A DNA stretch of 11,877 nt, taken from contig CATZNW010000033.1 in assembly GCA_958422185.1 (NCBI GenBank), forward strand, positions 1 through 11,877. Reading direction: 5' to 3'. The notes under the pieces were generated by a model. It had not been told where the DNA came from. It did no database searches and worked only from the letters and a program-made list of their open reading frames with translations. This DNA comes from an uncultured Clostridium sp. (GTDB lineage Bacteria; Bacillota; Clostridia; Oscillospirales; Acutalibacteraceae). The translations under genes and the position numbers were made by a program. Positions within the stretch are counted from its first letter, which is position 1; every line of letters begins with the position of its first letter. Shown here one piece after another: positions 6,769 through 11,877 of this stretch.

Positions 6769-8244
6769 TCACATTGTAACTCCGTCTTTCCAGACAGCAA
6801 ATTCAAAAAATCCGTTTTGCTCGTTTTTCGTTTTTTTGCCTGAGGCAGTCTGAAAGATCAGATCCGTCAGACTGTCCCTTGCAGTGTCAAAATCCGTGCC
6901 GTTTAACAGCATACCGGCATCAAAATCGATCCAGCCGGGCTTTTTTGCGGCAAGAGCTGAGTTAGAAGAGATCTTTATGGTTGGCACAGCCGCGCCCAGC
7001 GGAGTACCGCGCCCTGTTGTGAATAAAATCAAATGAGCTCCCGCAGCGGTCAGTGCGGTTGAGGAAACGATATCATTTCCCGGGGAAGTCAGCAGCTGAA
7101 GCCCGCCGCCGCCGGCTTTATCGCCATAGTCGAGCACACGGGTAACAACAGCATGACCGCCTTTCTGAACACAGCCCAGACTCTTTTCCTCTAATGTGGT
7201 TATGCCGCCAGCTTTATTTCCCGGGGACGGATTCTCATATACGGGCTGGTTTCTTGAAATGAAGTAATCCTTAAAGCCGTCAATCATCCTGACAATATCG
7301 TTAAAGATACTCTCGTTTTCCGATCGTGACATCAAAAGGACCTCCGCCCCGAACATTTCGGGAGTTTCCGTTAAAACGCAAGTTGATCCGTTTTCTGTAA
7401 GTGTGTCTGTGACCCTGCCGCATAGCGCGTTAGCGGTAATTCCGGAAAAAGCGTCCGACCCGCCGCATTTAAGTCCGATCTTAAGTTTTTCAACAGGTAT
7501 CTGCGTTCGTTCAAAGGTGTTTTTGTAATCAAAAAGCTCTTTGATCAGGCGGAGTCCCGCGGACAGTTCATCTGTTTCGTTCTGCGCTGTAAGAAACTTT
7601 ACACGGTTCTCATTATAGTCTCCCAGCAAAGGCTTAAACTCATTCAGATTATTATTCTCACAGCCAAGGGAAACCACAAGAACACCGCCGGCGTTCGGAT
7701 GACTTACAAGAGAGGAGAGAATTTTCTGCGTAGACCGAAGGTCGCCGCCCATTTGGGAACAACCGTACGGATGAGAAAATACTTTTATATCGCAGTCTTC
7801 CACATCCAACTCGCGGACAGCCGACGCTTTTAATTTTTCACAGAGTTTATTGACGCAGCCTACCGTAGGGATTATCCATATTTCGTTTCTTATGCCCACA
7901 TCGCCGTTTTCCCGTTTGTATCCGCTGAAAGTCCGATCCGTATGTTTTGGCGTATATGCATCAGAGCCGTTTACATAACAATAGGAAACAGGTCCGTCGT
8001 CAAGTTCGGTTCTCATATTATGTGAATGAATATAATCGCCTGCAAAAAGATCTTCCATTACATATCCGATCCGGCAGCCGTACTTGATTATATCATGACC
8101 GGCGGGCGTATCTTTAAGCAGCACTTTATGGCCGAACGGCACATTGCTTTTTAAAGTGATTCCCTTTTCCGTGTAACCCGCTTTCAGATCACGCAGGGCA
8201 ACCGCGACGGTATCCTTTTCATTGATTATAAAAAGATTATTCAT
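6769..8244 (-). CDS. uxaA: Altronate dehydratase UxaA
   Basis: UxaA dehydrates D-altronate to 2-keto-3-deoxy-D-gluconate in the galacturonate branch of hexuronate catabolism, using a divalent metal such as iron. It has 491 residues (495 in E. coli). An N-terminal SAF-type domain (about 1-95) includes GHKVLLKD, IKYGCRIGYV and HSHNMRTEL. The catalytic galactarate/altronate dehydratase domain carries NGDVGIRNEIWIIPTVGCVN, PYGCSQMGGD, SLGCENNN, CGGSDAFSGITAN, NPSPGNKAGGITTLE and FTTGRGTPLGAAVPTIK. All of these are near-identical to E. coli UxaA. The ATG overlaps the uxaB stop by 8 nt, with AAAGG 9 nt upstream, so translation is probably coupled. No terminator follows the gene. Confidence 0.96.
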   Translation of the reverse strand: MNNLFIINEKDTVAVALRDLKAGYTEKGITLKSNVPFGHKVLLKDTPAGHDIIKYGCRIGYVMEDLFAGDYIHSHNMRTELDDGPVSYCYVNGSDAYTPKHTDRTFSGYKRENGDVGIRNEIWIIPTVGCVNKLCEKLKASAVRELDVEDCDIKVFSHPYGCSQMGGDLRSTQKILSSLVSHPNAGGVLVVSLGCENNNLNEFKPLLGDYNENRVKFLTAQNETDELSAGLRLIKELFDYKNTFERTQIPVEKLKIGLKCGGSDAFSGITANALCGRVTDTLTENGSTCVLTETPEMFGAEVLLMSRSENESIFNDIVRMIDGFKDYFISRNQPVYENPSPGNKAGGITTLEEKSLGCVQKGGHAVVTRVLDYGDKAGGGGLQLLTSPGNDIVSSTALTAAGAHLILFTTGRGTPLGAAVPTIKISSNSALAAKKPGWIDFDAGMLLNGTDFDTARDSLTDLIFQTASGKKTKNEQNGFFEFAVWKDGVTM

Positions 8245-9697
8245 GTCCTAATACCTTTCTGAGTGCGCAGCGCATACCAAGATCATTTATATCGTTAAAA
8301 CAAGCATGTACTTTTGTGTACAAGTCGCCGGCAGCGGTCAGATCACGGCCCCAAATCTCTTTATTCTTCATGATCTCAAACACAGGATCATCTGTTCTAT
8401 ATGCTGATAGAAAGGCTTCCAAAATATCCTTTGAATCCCGAATCCTGTATTCTTCACCTGAGGAAAAGGATACAAAATCACCCTTACTGTCAAAGCTGCC
8501 GTTATAAAATTTTATGAGCGCAGCTAAAGAAAAGGATAGCAAAGACGGCGCCGAGCCAAATTTTTCAATATAATCAAAGATACTTGGCAAACAGCGTGCT
8601 TTATATTTTGAAACACTGTTAAGTGAAATATCCAGCAGTTTATGGTCAATAAACGGGTTGCGAAAACGTTCAAACACACTGTTTTTAAACTCGCTGAGTT
8701 CCGTTTTATCCATATCAACGGTAGGTATGATTTCGCATTCAACCGCACGTTCCAGAAATTCGGAGAAATCAGGATCTTCCATCATATCGCGCACAATTTT
8801 ATAACCGCAAAGATACGCGGCAAGTACGGACATGGTATGAGCGCCGTTTAATATTTTAACTTTACGCTCACGGTAAGGCGTAATGTCACCTACCCACTTT
8901 ACAGAAGAAAACAGTTTATCTGCCGGAAAGATCTCTTTCCAGCTTTCATCGCCCTCAATGATCCAGGAAATATACGGTTCACAGGCAACCGCAAGATCGT
9001 CCGTATAACCCAGCTTCTCAAAGATTTCCTTACAGTCCTTCTGAGGAAATCCTGTAACAATCCTGTCTACAAGAGTGGAACAGAATTTGCAGTCTTTATG
9101 TACATATTCTTCAAATTCCCTGCCAAGACGCCAGTCAGAAGCATATTGAAGCACACATTTTTTCAAGACTGCGCCGTTATTTTCAATGAGCTCAACAGGT
9201 AAGATCAGCGGTCCGCTTCCGGGACCGAGTCTAGAAAATCTTTCATAAAGCAGCCGGCAAAGCTTTGCGGGGTAAGAAACGGACGGGAAATCCTCAATTC
9301 TTTCACCTTTTACATATACTATCCCAGCCTCGGTTGTATTGGAAATAATAACGGAAATATCAGACATGGAGGCGGCGCGCAGCAAGCGATCCGCATCGTC
9401 ATAAGCACTGATATAACTTGAAACGCTTGTAACCACAGTGCTTCTGTCTGTTCGTGAACCGTTCTCCAGCCCGCGCTCAAGCACTGTGTATCTGCAATCC
9501 TGCGCATTAAAATCGAGGCGCGGCCTGCTTGAAGTAGGCTTCACCATTACCACACTCCCGCAGAAAAGAGACCTCTCATTACATTTCTGAATGAAAAAAT
9601 CAGCAAAAGCACGCAAAAAATTACCTTCACCGAACTGAAGGACTCTGGGAGGCAGTGCAGAATAGTCTTTTAAATGCTGATCAGTGATCTTAATCAT
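8237..9697 (-). CDS. uxaB: Tagaturonate reductase (altronate oxidoreductase) UxaB
   Basis: UxaB reduces D-tagaturonate to D-altronate with NADH, the step before UxaA. It belongs to the long-chain mannitol dehydrogenase family. Recognisable blocks are LQFGEGNFLRAF near the N-terminus (nucleotide binding), ISNTTEAGIVY, SYPAKLCRLLYERF, FCSTLVDRIVTGFP, and the catalytic-region TPYRERKVKILNGAHT with the family's Lys and Asn-x-x-His pattern, then FRNPFIDHKLLDISLNS. The ATG at 9697 gives 486 residues (E. coli 483) and a 32-nt leader. An upstream in-frame TTG at 9736 falls inside the -10 hexamer and is excluded, and the ATG at 9718 has no ribosome-binding site. The chosen start has only a weak, distant AGAAGAG. 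Confidence 0.95.
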   Translation of the reverse strand: MIKITDQHLKDYSALPPRVLQFGEGNFLRAFADFFIQKCNERSLFCGSVVMVKPTSSRPRLDFNAQDCRYTVLERGLENGSRTDRSTVVTSVSSYISAYDDADRLLRAASMSDISVIISNTTEAGIVYVKGERIEDFPSVSYPAKLCRLLYERFSRLGPGSGPLILPVELIENNGAVLKKCVLQYASDWRLGREFEEYVHKDCKFCSTLVDRIVTGFPQKDCKEIFEKLGYTDDLAVACEPYISWIIEGDESWKEIFPADKLFSSVKWVGDITPYRERKVKILNGAHTMSVLAAYLCGYKIVRDMMEDPDFSEFLERAVECEIIPTVDMDKTELSEFKNSVFERFRNPFIDHKLLDISLNSVSKYKARCLPSIFDYIEKFGSAPSLLSFSLAALIKFYNGSFDSKGDFVSFSSGEEYRIRDSKDILEAFLSAYRTDDPVFEIMKNKEIWGRDLTAAGDLYTKVHACFNDINDLGMRCALRKVLGHE

Positions 9698-9735
9698 ATA
9701 ATCATCAGCTCTTCTCATAATAAATCTGTGATTCA

Positions 9736-9764
9736 ATTATATAAAACAAGCTGAGCAAATGCAA
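9736..9764 (-). promoter_or_regulatory. uxaBA promoter
   Basis: TTGCAT (9764-9759) and a perfect TATAAT (9741-9736) are separated by 17 nt, the same hexamers and spacing as the metA promoter. The start is near 9729. No convincing regulator palindrome was found next to it. It lies 10 nt downstream of the terminator U-run of the preceding transcription unit. Confidence 0.8.
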
Positions 9765-9773
9765 TAAAAAAGC

Positions 9774-9804
9774 AAAAAAACTCCCGATGTTTTACCATCG
9801 GGAG
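9774..9804 (-). terminator. Terminator of the large non-coding transcript
   Basis: On the minus strand a perfect 9-bp stem, CTCCCGATG (9804-9796) with CATCGGGAG (9789-9781), has a 6-nt loop and seven U residues (9780-9774). No protein gene lies upstream of it for about 850 nt on this strand, so it must end the RNA starting near 10628. Confidence 0.92.
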
Positions 9805-9849
9805 CATTTGATATTCAATTTAACTGTACATTGGACTTACCTCATATAA

Positions 9850-9882
9850 TTATTTAATCAGCCGGATGAATTTCCTTAACAT
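9850..9882 (-). CDS. Micro-ORF, 10-residue basic peptide MLRKFIRLIK (tentative)
   Basis: The ATG at 9882 is preceded by GAGG (9894-9891) at an ideal 8 nt and opens a 10-codon frame, MLRKFIRLIK, ending in TAA. Four of its ten residues are Lys or Arg and most others are hydrophobic, so a helix would be amphipathic and cationic. A second Shine-Dalgarno-like GAGGT and a three-codon ORF follow about 20 nt later, before the terminator. It may be a tiny peptide, a leader-type uORF at the tail of the large RNA, or chance. I know no family it belongs to. Confidence 0.25.
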   Translation of the reverse strand: MLRKFIRLIK

Positions 9883-9894
9883 AGGAACCACCTC

Positions 9895-9934
9895 TATAAT
9901 TAAAAATTATAATTACAACTTAACAAATTTGTTA
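9895..9934 (-). repeat. Two AT-rich palindromes upstream of the micro-ORF
   Basis: TAACAAATTTGTTA (9934-9921) is a perfect 14-nt palindrome. TATAATT-TTT-AATTATA (9911-9895) is a 7-bp inverted repeat ending at the ribosome-binding site of the 10-codon ORF. They could be protein-binding operators or RNA hairpins controlling that site. AT-rich DNA makes chance palindromes likelier. Confidence 0.5.
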
Positions 9935-10180
9935 GCCCATTGGAATAAAGTCCTTTTCAAAATATTTAAAAGAAATTAAGAAGAATAACTCTTCAGGCTT
10001 TTGCAGACAAAGCCAAATTCTAATCAATGATTAATCTATCATCTTGAAATTAAATTTTTTAGACGCCTGTGTGCCCTTTAATGGGTTTCCTGCTATAACT
10101 TCTTAAGAAACTTCATAAAGCCCGTATCCGCCTCTGCCACTACATCCGGCAGAAATCTGTCGATACAAATAACCGTTATC

Positions 10181-10270
10181 TTACCCGAACACTTTGCAGG
10201 CGTTTGTCTGAACAGGTTCTACATCCATTGGACAAATGCCTCCTTTTCTTAAAATCCAGTTGAACTTCAT
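10181..10270 (-). CDS. Small ORF of 29 codons inside the large RNA (tentative)
   Basis: An ATG at 10270 opens 29 codons beginning MKFNWILRKGGICPM. An in-frame internal ATG at 10228 gives a 15-residue peptide, MDVEPVQTNACKVFG. A full AAGGAGG (10245-10239) lies 10 nt before the internal ATG, the best Shine-Dalgarno match in this whole region, so the shorter form is the likelier product. The ribosome-binding site also forms the left arm of the helix pairing AGGC-A-TTTGTC with GACAAA-C-GCCT, which would hide it. No family was recognised. It may be structural RNA rather than coding. Confidence 0.25.
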   Translation of the reverse strand: MKFNWILRKGGICPMDVEPVQTNACKVFG

Positions 10271-10633
10271 GGCTGATCTCTGCAATTTAGCCGCCTGCCT
10301 GTGATATGATCTTCAACGTCTTTCACCCGCTGAGCCTTCACTTTTTACAAACTATATCTTTTCTGCTCTTTGAGCCTTTGTAACGCCTTCTCATTACTTG
10401 ATACAGTTTTCATTTTTTAGGCATTGGCATTTTGCTTTTACGAACACCCTTAGGTTACTTATATTTCGCTTTTGGTTATCCTTGGTCTACATTTACCATA
10501 AAGACGCACACCGTACCGTTTGGCCTGGCTGCTCCGCATATAAATCAAAACCTTTGACCGGCTGTCAGTTATATGCTTATGCGGCTTTAGCGGAAACCCT
10601 GCGATTTACCAGCCACCTCTTAAGTTCATCTAA

Positions 10634-10692
10634 AGAATAACATACTTTTTATCGTTTGTCAATAGTTTTTTTCAACATTTTTTATTTTTTTT
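10634..10692 (-). promoter_or_regulatory. Promoter of the large non-coding RNA with A-tract upstream region
   Basis: A perfect TTGACA (10662-10657) and TATTCT (10639-10634) are 17 nt apart, with a predicted start near 10628. Directly upstream on the minus strand lie three A-tracts of 8, 6 and 7 residues (10692-10685, 10683-10678, 10672-10666), an arrangement like the UP elements of rRNA promoters. It diverges from the DUF1292 promoter; the -35 boxes are about 58 nt apart. Confidence 0.75.
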
Positions 10693-10720
10693 GTAAATTA
10701 TGTACAGGAACATATTGGTA

Positions 10721-10749
10721 TTGACGAAAGCATGTTTTGCTATTATAAT
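10721..10749 (+). promoter_or_regulatory. Promoter of the DUF1292 gene
   Basis: TTGACG (10721-10726) and a perfect TATAAT (10744-10749) are separated by 17 nt, placing the start near 10756. This excludes the in-frame ATG at 10732 and makes the GTG at 10774 the translation start. Confidence 0.82.
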
Positions 10750-10773
10750 ATGTTAATGAAAGGAGCTGTTAAC

Positions 10774-11094
10774 GTGGCAGACGAAAAAGACCTTTATGAA
10801 CCGGATATCATTTCGGTTACGGATGAAAACGGGGATGAGATCCTGTTTGAGCTGCTTGAAAGATACGAAGACAAAGACGGCGTTTATGTTGCGATAACCG
10901 AATACAGGGATGATGAGGAAGAGATCGTTGACGGCGATTATGAAATTATCATCCTTAAAGTTCTTGAAGACAGCGGCGAGGAATATCTTGAAGAAATTGA
11001 AGACGAAAATGAATTCAACCGCGTTTCAGACATTCTGATGAAAATGGTTGAGGAAGAATATGACGTTGAATATTACGATCCAACAGAACAATAA
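10774..11094 (+). CDS. DUF1292 (YrzB-like) acidic protein of unknown function
   Basis: This is a small cytoplasmic protein of 106 residues from the GTG at 10774, with AAGGAG (10760-10765) 8 nt upstream. It is very acidic (runs such as DDEEEIVDGDYE and EEYLEEIEDENE) and has no signal peptide or membrane segment. The pattern ITVTDENGNE-type strand (here ISVTDENGDEILFELLERYE), a central YVAITEYRDDEEE strand and a final NEFNRVSDILMKM helix match DUF1292, whose B. subtilis member is YrzB (93 residues). The function of the family is not established. In other Firmicutes it often sits near ruvX and ireB, which are absent here. No terminator separates it from the 6S-like RNA downstream, so transcripts may run together. 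Confidence 0.8.
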   Translation: MADEKDLYEPDIISVTDENGDEILFELLERYEDKDGVYVAITEYRDDEEEIVDGDYEIIILKVLEDSGEEYLEEIEDENEFNRVSDILMKMVEEEYDVEYYDPTEQ

Positions 11095-11117
11095 TATTAC
11101 AACGGTATGATTTAGAA

Positions 11118-11312
11118 GATCTACGGTCTGTGCATCTCGACAACCGGGGGTTTAAATAACCCGAACAAGTTTTAAAAAGGGAGTCAGGCTCGTGCTGCAG
11201 GTATGCAGACCTCCCGCGTTACGCGGAAGCTGGGAGCACAAAACAGTACGGATGAAACCCACCCTGCGTAGAGAGCAGGTTATCTTCAATCCCCGGCGGA
11301 TGTGCGGATTTC
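11118..11312 (+). ncRNA. Probable 6S RNA (ssrS-like)
   Basis: 6S RNA mimics an open promoter and binds housekeeping RNA polymerase. The ends pair as GGTCTGTGCATC (11125-11136) with GATGTGCGGATT (11299-11310), all 12 positions including wobbles. A second stem, CCGGGG (11144-11149) with CCCCGG (11291-11296), leads to a large AU-rich bubble. The far part holds GC-rich helices (CTGCA-GGTA-TGCAG, GCG-TTA-CGC inside CTCCC/GGGAG). A small hairpin, CCTGC with GCAGG, lies on the 3' side of the bubble, as in Firmicute 6S. The length of about 190 nt fits. A TATGAT at 11106-11111 may be its -10, but no good -35 was seen. The branched terminal part is less typical, so another structured RNA remains possible. 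Confidence 0.58.
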
Positions 11313-11321
11313 TAAAAATAA

Positions 11322-11352
11322 GCGGCGGTGAGAAATCACTGCCGCTTTTACT
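11322..11352 (+). terminator. Terminator of the 6S-like RNA (and of DUF1292 read-through)
   Basis: GCGGCGGTGA (11322-11331) pairs with TCACTGCCGC (11336-11345) over ten positions, with one G-U pair and a GAAA loop. TTTT and a further T-rich stretch follow. It is the first terminator after the DUF1292 promoter. The next 140 nt up to the terminator on the other strand hold nothing I can recognise. Confidence 0.88.
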
Positions 11353-11494
11353 GTTTTGTGAACGGAACTGTTTTACATTTCCTATAACACAGCAGCTGCG
11401 AAAATTAGGGCAACAGCGCAGATTGCCGCAGCAAATTCAATTTATTGCAAAATCAATAATTCAAGAAAATAAAGACCTTAAACCGAATCCCGAT

Positions 11495-11526
11495 AAAAAA
11501 ACAGCCGGAACACGATCCGGCTGTTT
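11495..11526 (-). terminator. Terminator of the right-edge gene
   Basis: On the minus strand ACAGCCGG (11524-11517) pairs with CCGGCTGT (11508-11501) around an 8-nt loop, followed by a run of U residues (11501-11495). It lies about 20 nt after the stop codon of the right-edge coding sequence. Confidence 0.85.
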
Positions 11527-11544
11527 ATGAATACAATTTTGCTA

Positions 11545-11877
11545 TTACTCGCCTTTCATTTCAACGAGTTTAGCTTTACCCTCAAAAGAGTCCTTTGAAA
11601 GCTTGATCGAATCAAAGATCGCTTTTTCGATATCATCAGGGGTACAGCCAAGCTCTTTGCAGTCATCGAGCGGAATAAAGAGGTTCATGCCCATGATCTC
11701 AGCAAGACCCACAGGATCTATACCGGAATCAACACCCCTCTTTGCATAGTCCTTGCGCATAACAAGACCAAAAGCCTGGAACGCCCACTTAGGACAGTCA
11801 ACGATCTTTCTGTCCGGAATACCGTCCATAGCGCGGTAAACGATCTTCAGGAATTTTCTCCATGTATAGTTGTAGCA
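11545..11877 (-). CDS. Unrecognised protein, C-terminal 110 residues (runs off right edge)
   Basis: The frame is open from the stop at 11545 to the window edge, with no stop upstream of the first internal ATG at 11829, so this is the C-terminus of a longer protein whose start lies outside. Visible segments include YNYTWRKFLKIVYRAMDG, DCPKWAFQAFGLVMRKDY, DSGIDPVGLAEIMGMN, DDCKELGCTPDDIEKAIFD and a final LVEMKGE. There are three Cys in the last 100 residues but no CxxC pair, and no membrane segment. Codon use and the following terminator support a real gene. I do not recognise the family and propose no function. Confidence 0.7.
   Translation of the reverse strand, partial: CYNYTWRKFLKIVYRAMDGIPDRKIVDCPKWAFQAFGLVMRKDYAKRGVDSGIDPVGLAEIMGMNLFIPLDDCKELGCTPDDIEKAIFDSIKLSKDSFEGKAKLVEMKGE

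Larger units (their letters stand above)
9774..10628 (-). ncRNA. Candidate large structured non-coding RNA (about 850 nt, family not recognised)
   Basis: A strong promoter (10662-10634) and an intrinsic terminator (9804-9774) bracket about 850 nt with no ORF longer than about 30 codons on this strand. Helices visible in the RNA include: CCGCATA with TATGCGG (about 10584-10534), enclosing TGAC/GTCA; GGCTG with CAGCC outside them; GTAATG with CGTTAC (about 10405-10380); GCTC-AAA-GAGC; TCAGCG with CGTTGA; GTTGAA with TTCAAC; AGGC-A-TTTGTC with GACAAA-C-GCCT (about 10241-10197); TCTGCC with GGCAGA (about 10153-10133); and GGCTTT with AAAGCC (about 10014-9996). The first nucleotides (10627-10616) can pair with 9983-9972 over 11 of 12 positions, closing a domain of about 650 nt. 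Size and form recall ROOL, GOLLD or OLE RNAs, but no diagnostic motif was recognised. It could also be a decayed gene, or several shorter units. Confidence 0.6.

Noticed and set aside
9774..10628. Group I or II intron, RNase P RNA, tmRNA or SRP RNA as the identity of the long RNA
   Set aside because: I found no domain V-like hairpin, no P7-type core, none of the conserved RNase P blocks, no tRNA-like ends or tag ORF, and no SRP domain IV motif. ROOL, GOLLD and OLE could not be excluded by eye.
10398..10640. Plus-strand ORF of 80 codons opposite the large RNA
   Set aside because: It has no ribosome-binding site, is rich in Phe, His and Trp in a non-protein-like way, and lies antisense to an RNA with its own promoter and terminator.
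11118..11312. SRP RNA as the identity of the RNA after DUF1292
   Set aside because: A GGAAGC is present, but the SRP domain IV symmetric and asymmetric loops are missing, and the 12-pair closing stem with a large bubble fits 6S better.
11192..11530. Plus-strand ORF of 112 codons
   Set aside because: It starts inside the 6S-like RNA, runs through two terminators and shows no domain or ribosome-binding site.
1..11877. CRISPR arrays, insertion sequences, tRNA genes, prophage genes
   Set aside because: No regularly spaced repeats, transposase or terminal inverted repeats, cloverleaf sequences or phage proteins were seen on either strand.

Overview
The window looks like chromosomal DNA of an endospore-forming, anaerobic Clostridia-type Firmicute, perhaps of the Oscillospiraceae/Ruminococcaceae kind. 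This rests on the spoIIAA-spoIIAB-sigF operon, a T-box leader on valS followed by folC, a DUF1292 (YrzB-like) protein, consensus Shine-Dalgarno sites and many hairpin/U-run terminators. The taxon is inferred from gene content. Adjacent hexuronate genes suggest growth on pectin-type sugars.

Layout. (a) 1-230: two divergent strong promoters. One fires leftward into what looks like an rRNA operon leader, with the rRNA genes beyond the window. The other drives metA (273-1187, +), for methionine synthesis. (b) 1198-2638 (-): the sigma-F module. SpoIIAA is the anti-anti-sigma, SpoIIAB the anti-sigma/kinase and SigF the forespore sigma factor; the SigF here has an unusually short N-terminus. (c) 2653-6757 (-): promoter, valine T-box, valS and folC, ending in a hairpin that touches the spoIIAA ribosome-binding site. 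(d) 6769-9764 (-): uxaB-uxaA, which turn tagaturonate into altronate and then 2-keto-3-deoxygluconate. Their own promoter is visible but no terminator follows, so transcripts can run into the valS T-box.

(e) 9774-10692 (-): the most interesting part. About 850 nt have a strong promoter with an A-tract-rich upstream region at one end and a perfect intrinsic terminator at the other, but no ORF longer than about 30 codons. The RNA can form many local hairpins and one long-range helix joining its first nucleotides to a site about 650 nt downstream. I propose a large structured non-coding RNA, comparable in scale to the ROOL/GOLLD/OLE classes, with two tiny ORFs carrying Shine-Dalgarno sites. I could not assign it to a known family.

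(f) 10721-11352 (+): a promoter, the DUF1292 gene and a probable 6S RNA with its own terminator. (g) 11495-11877 (-): a terminator and the C-terminal part of an unrecognised protein running off the right edge.

No CRISPR array, insertion sequence or tRNA gene was seen.
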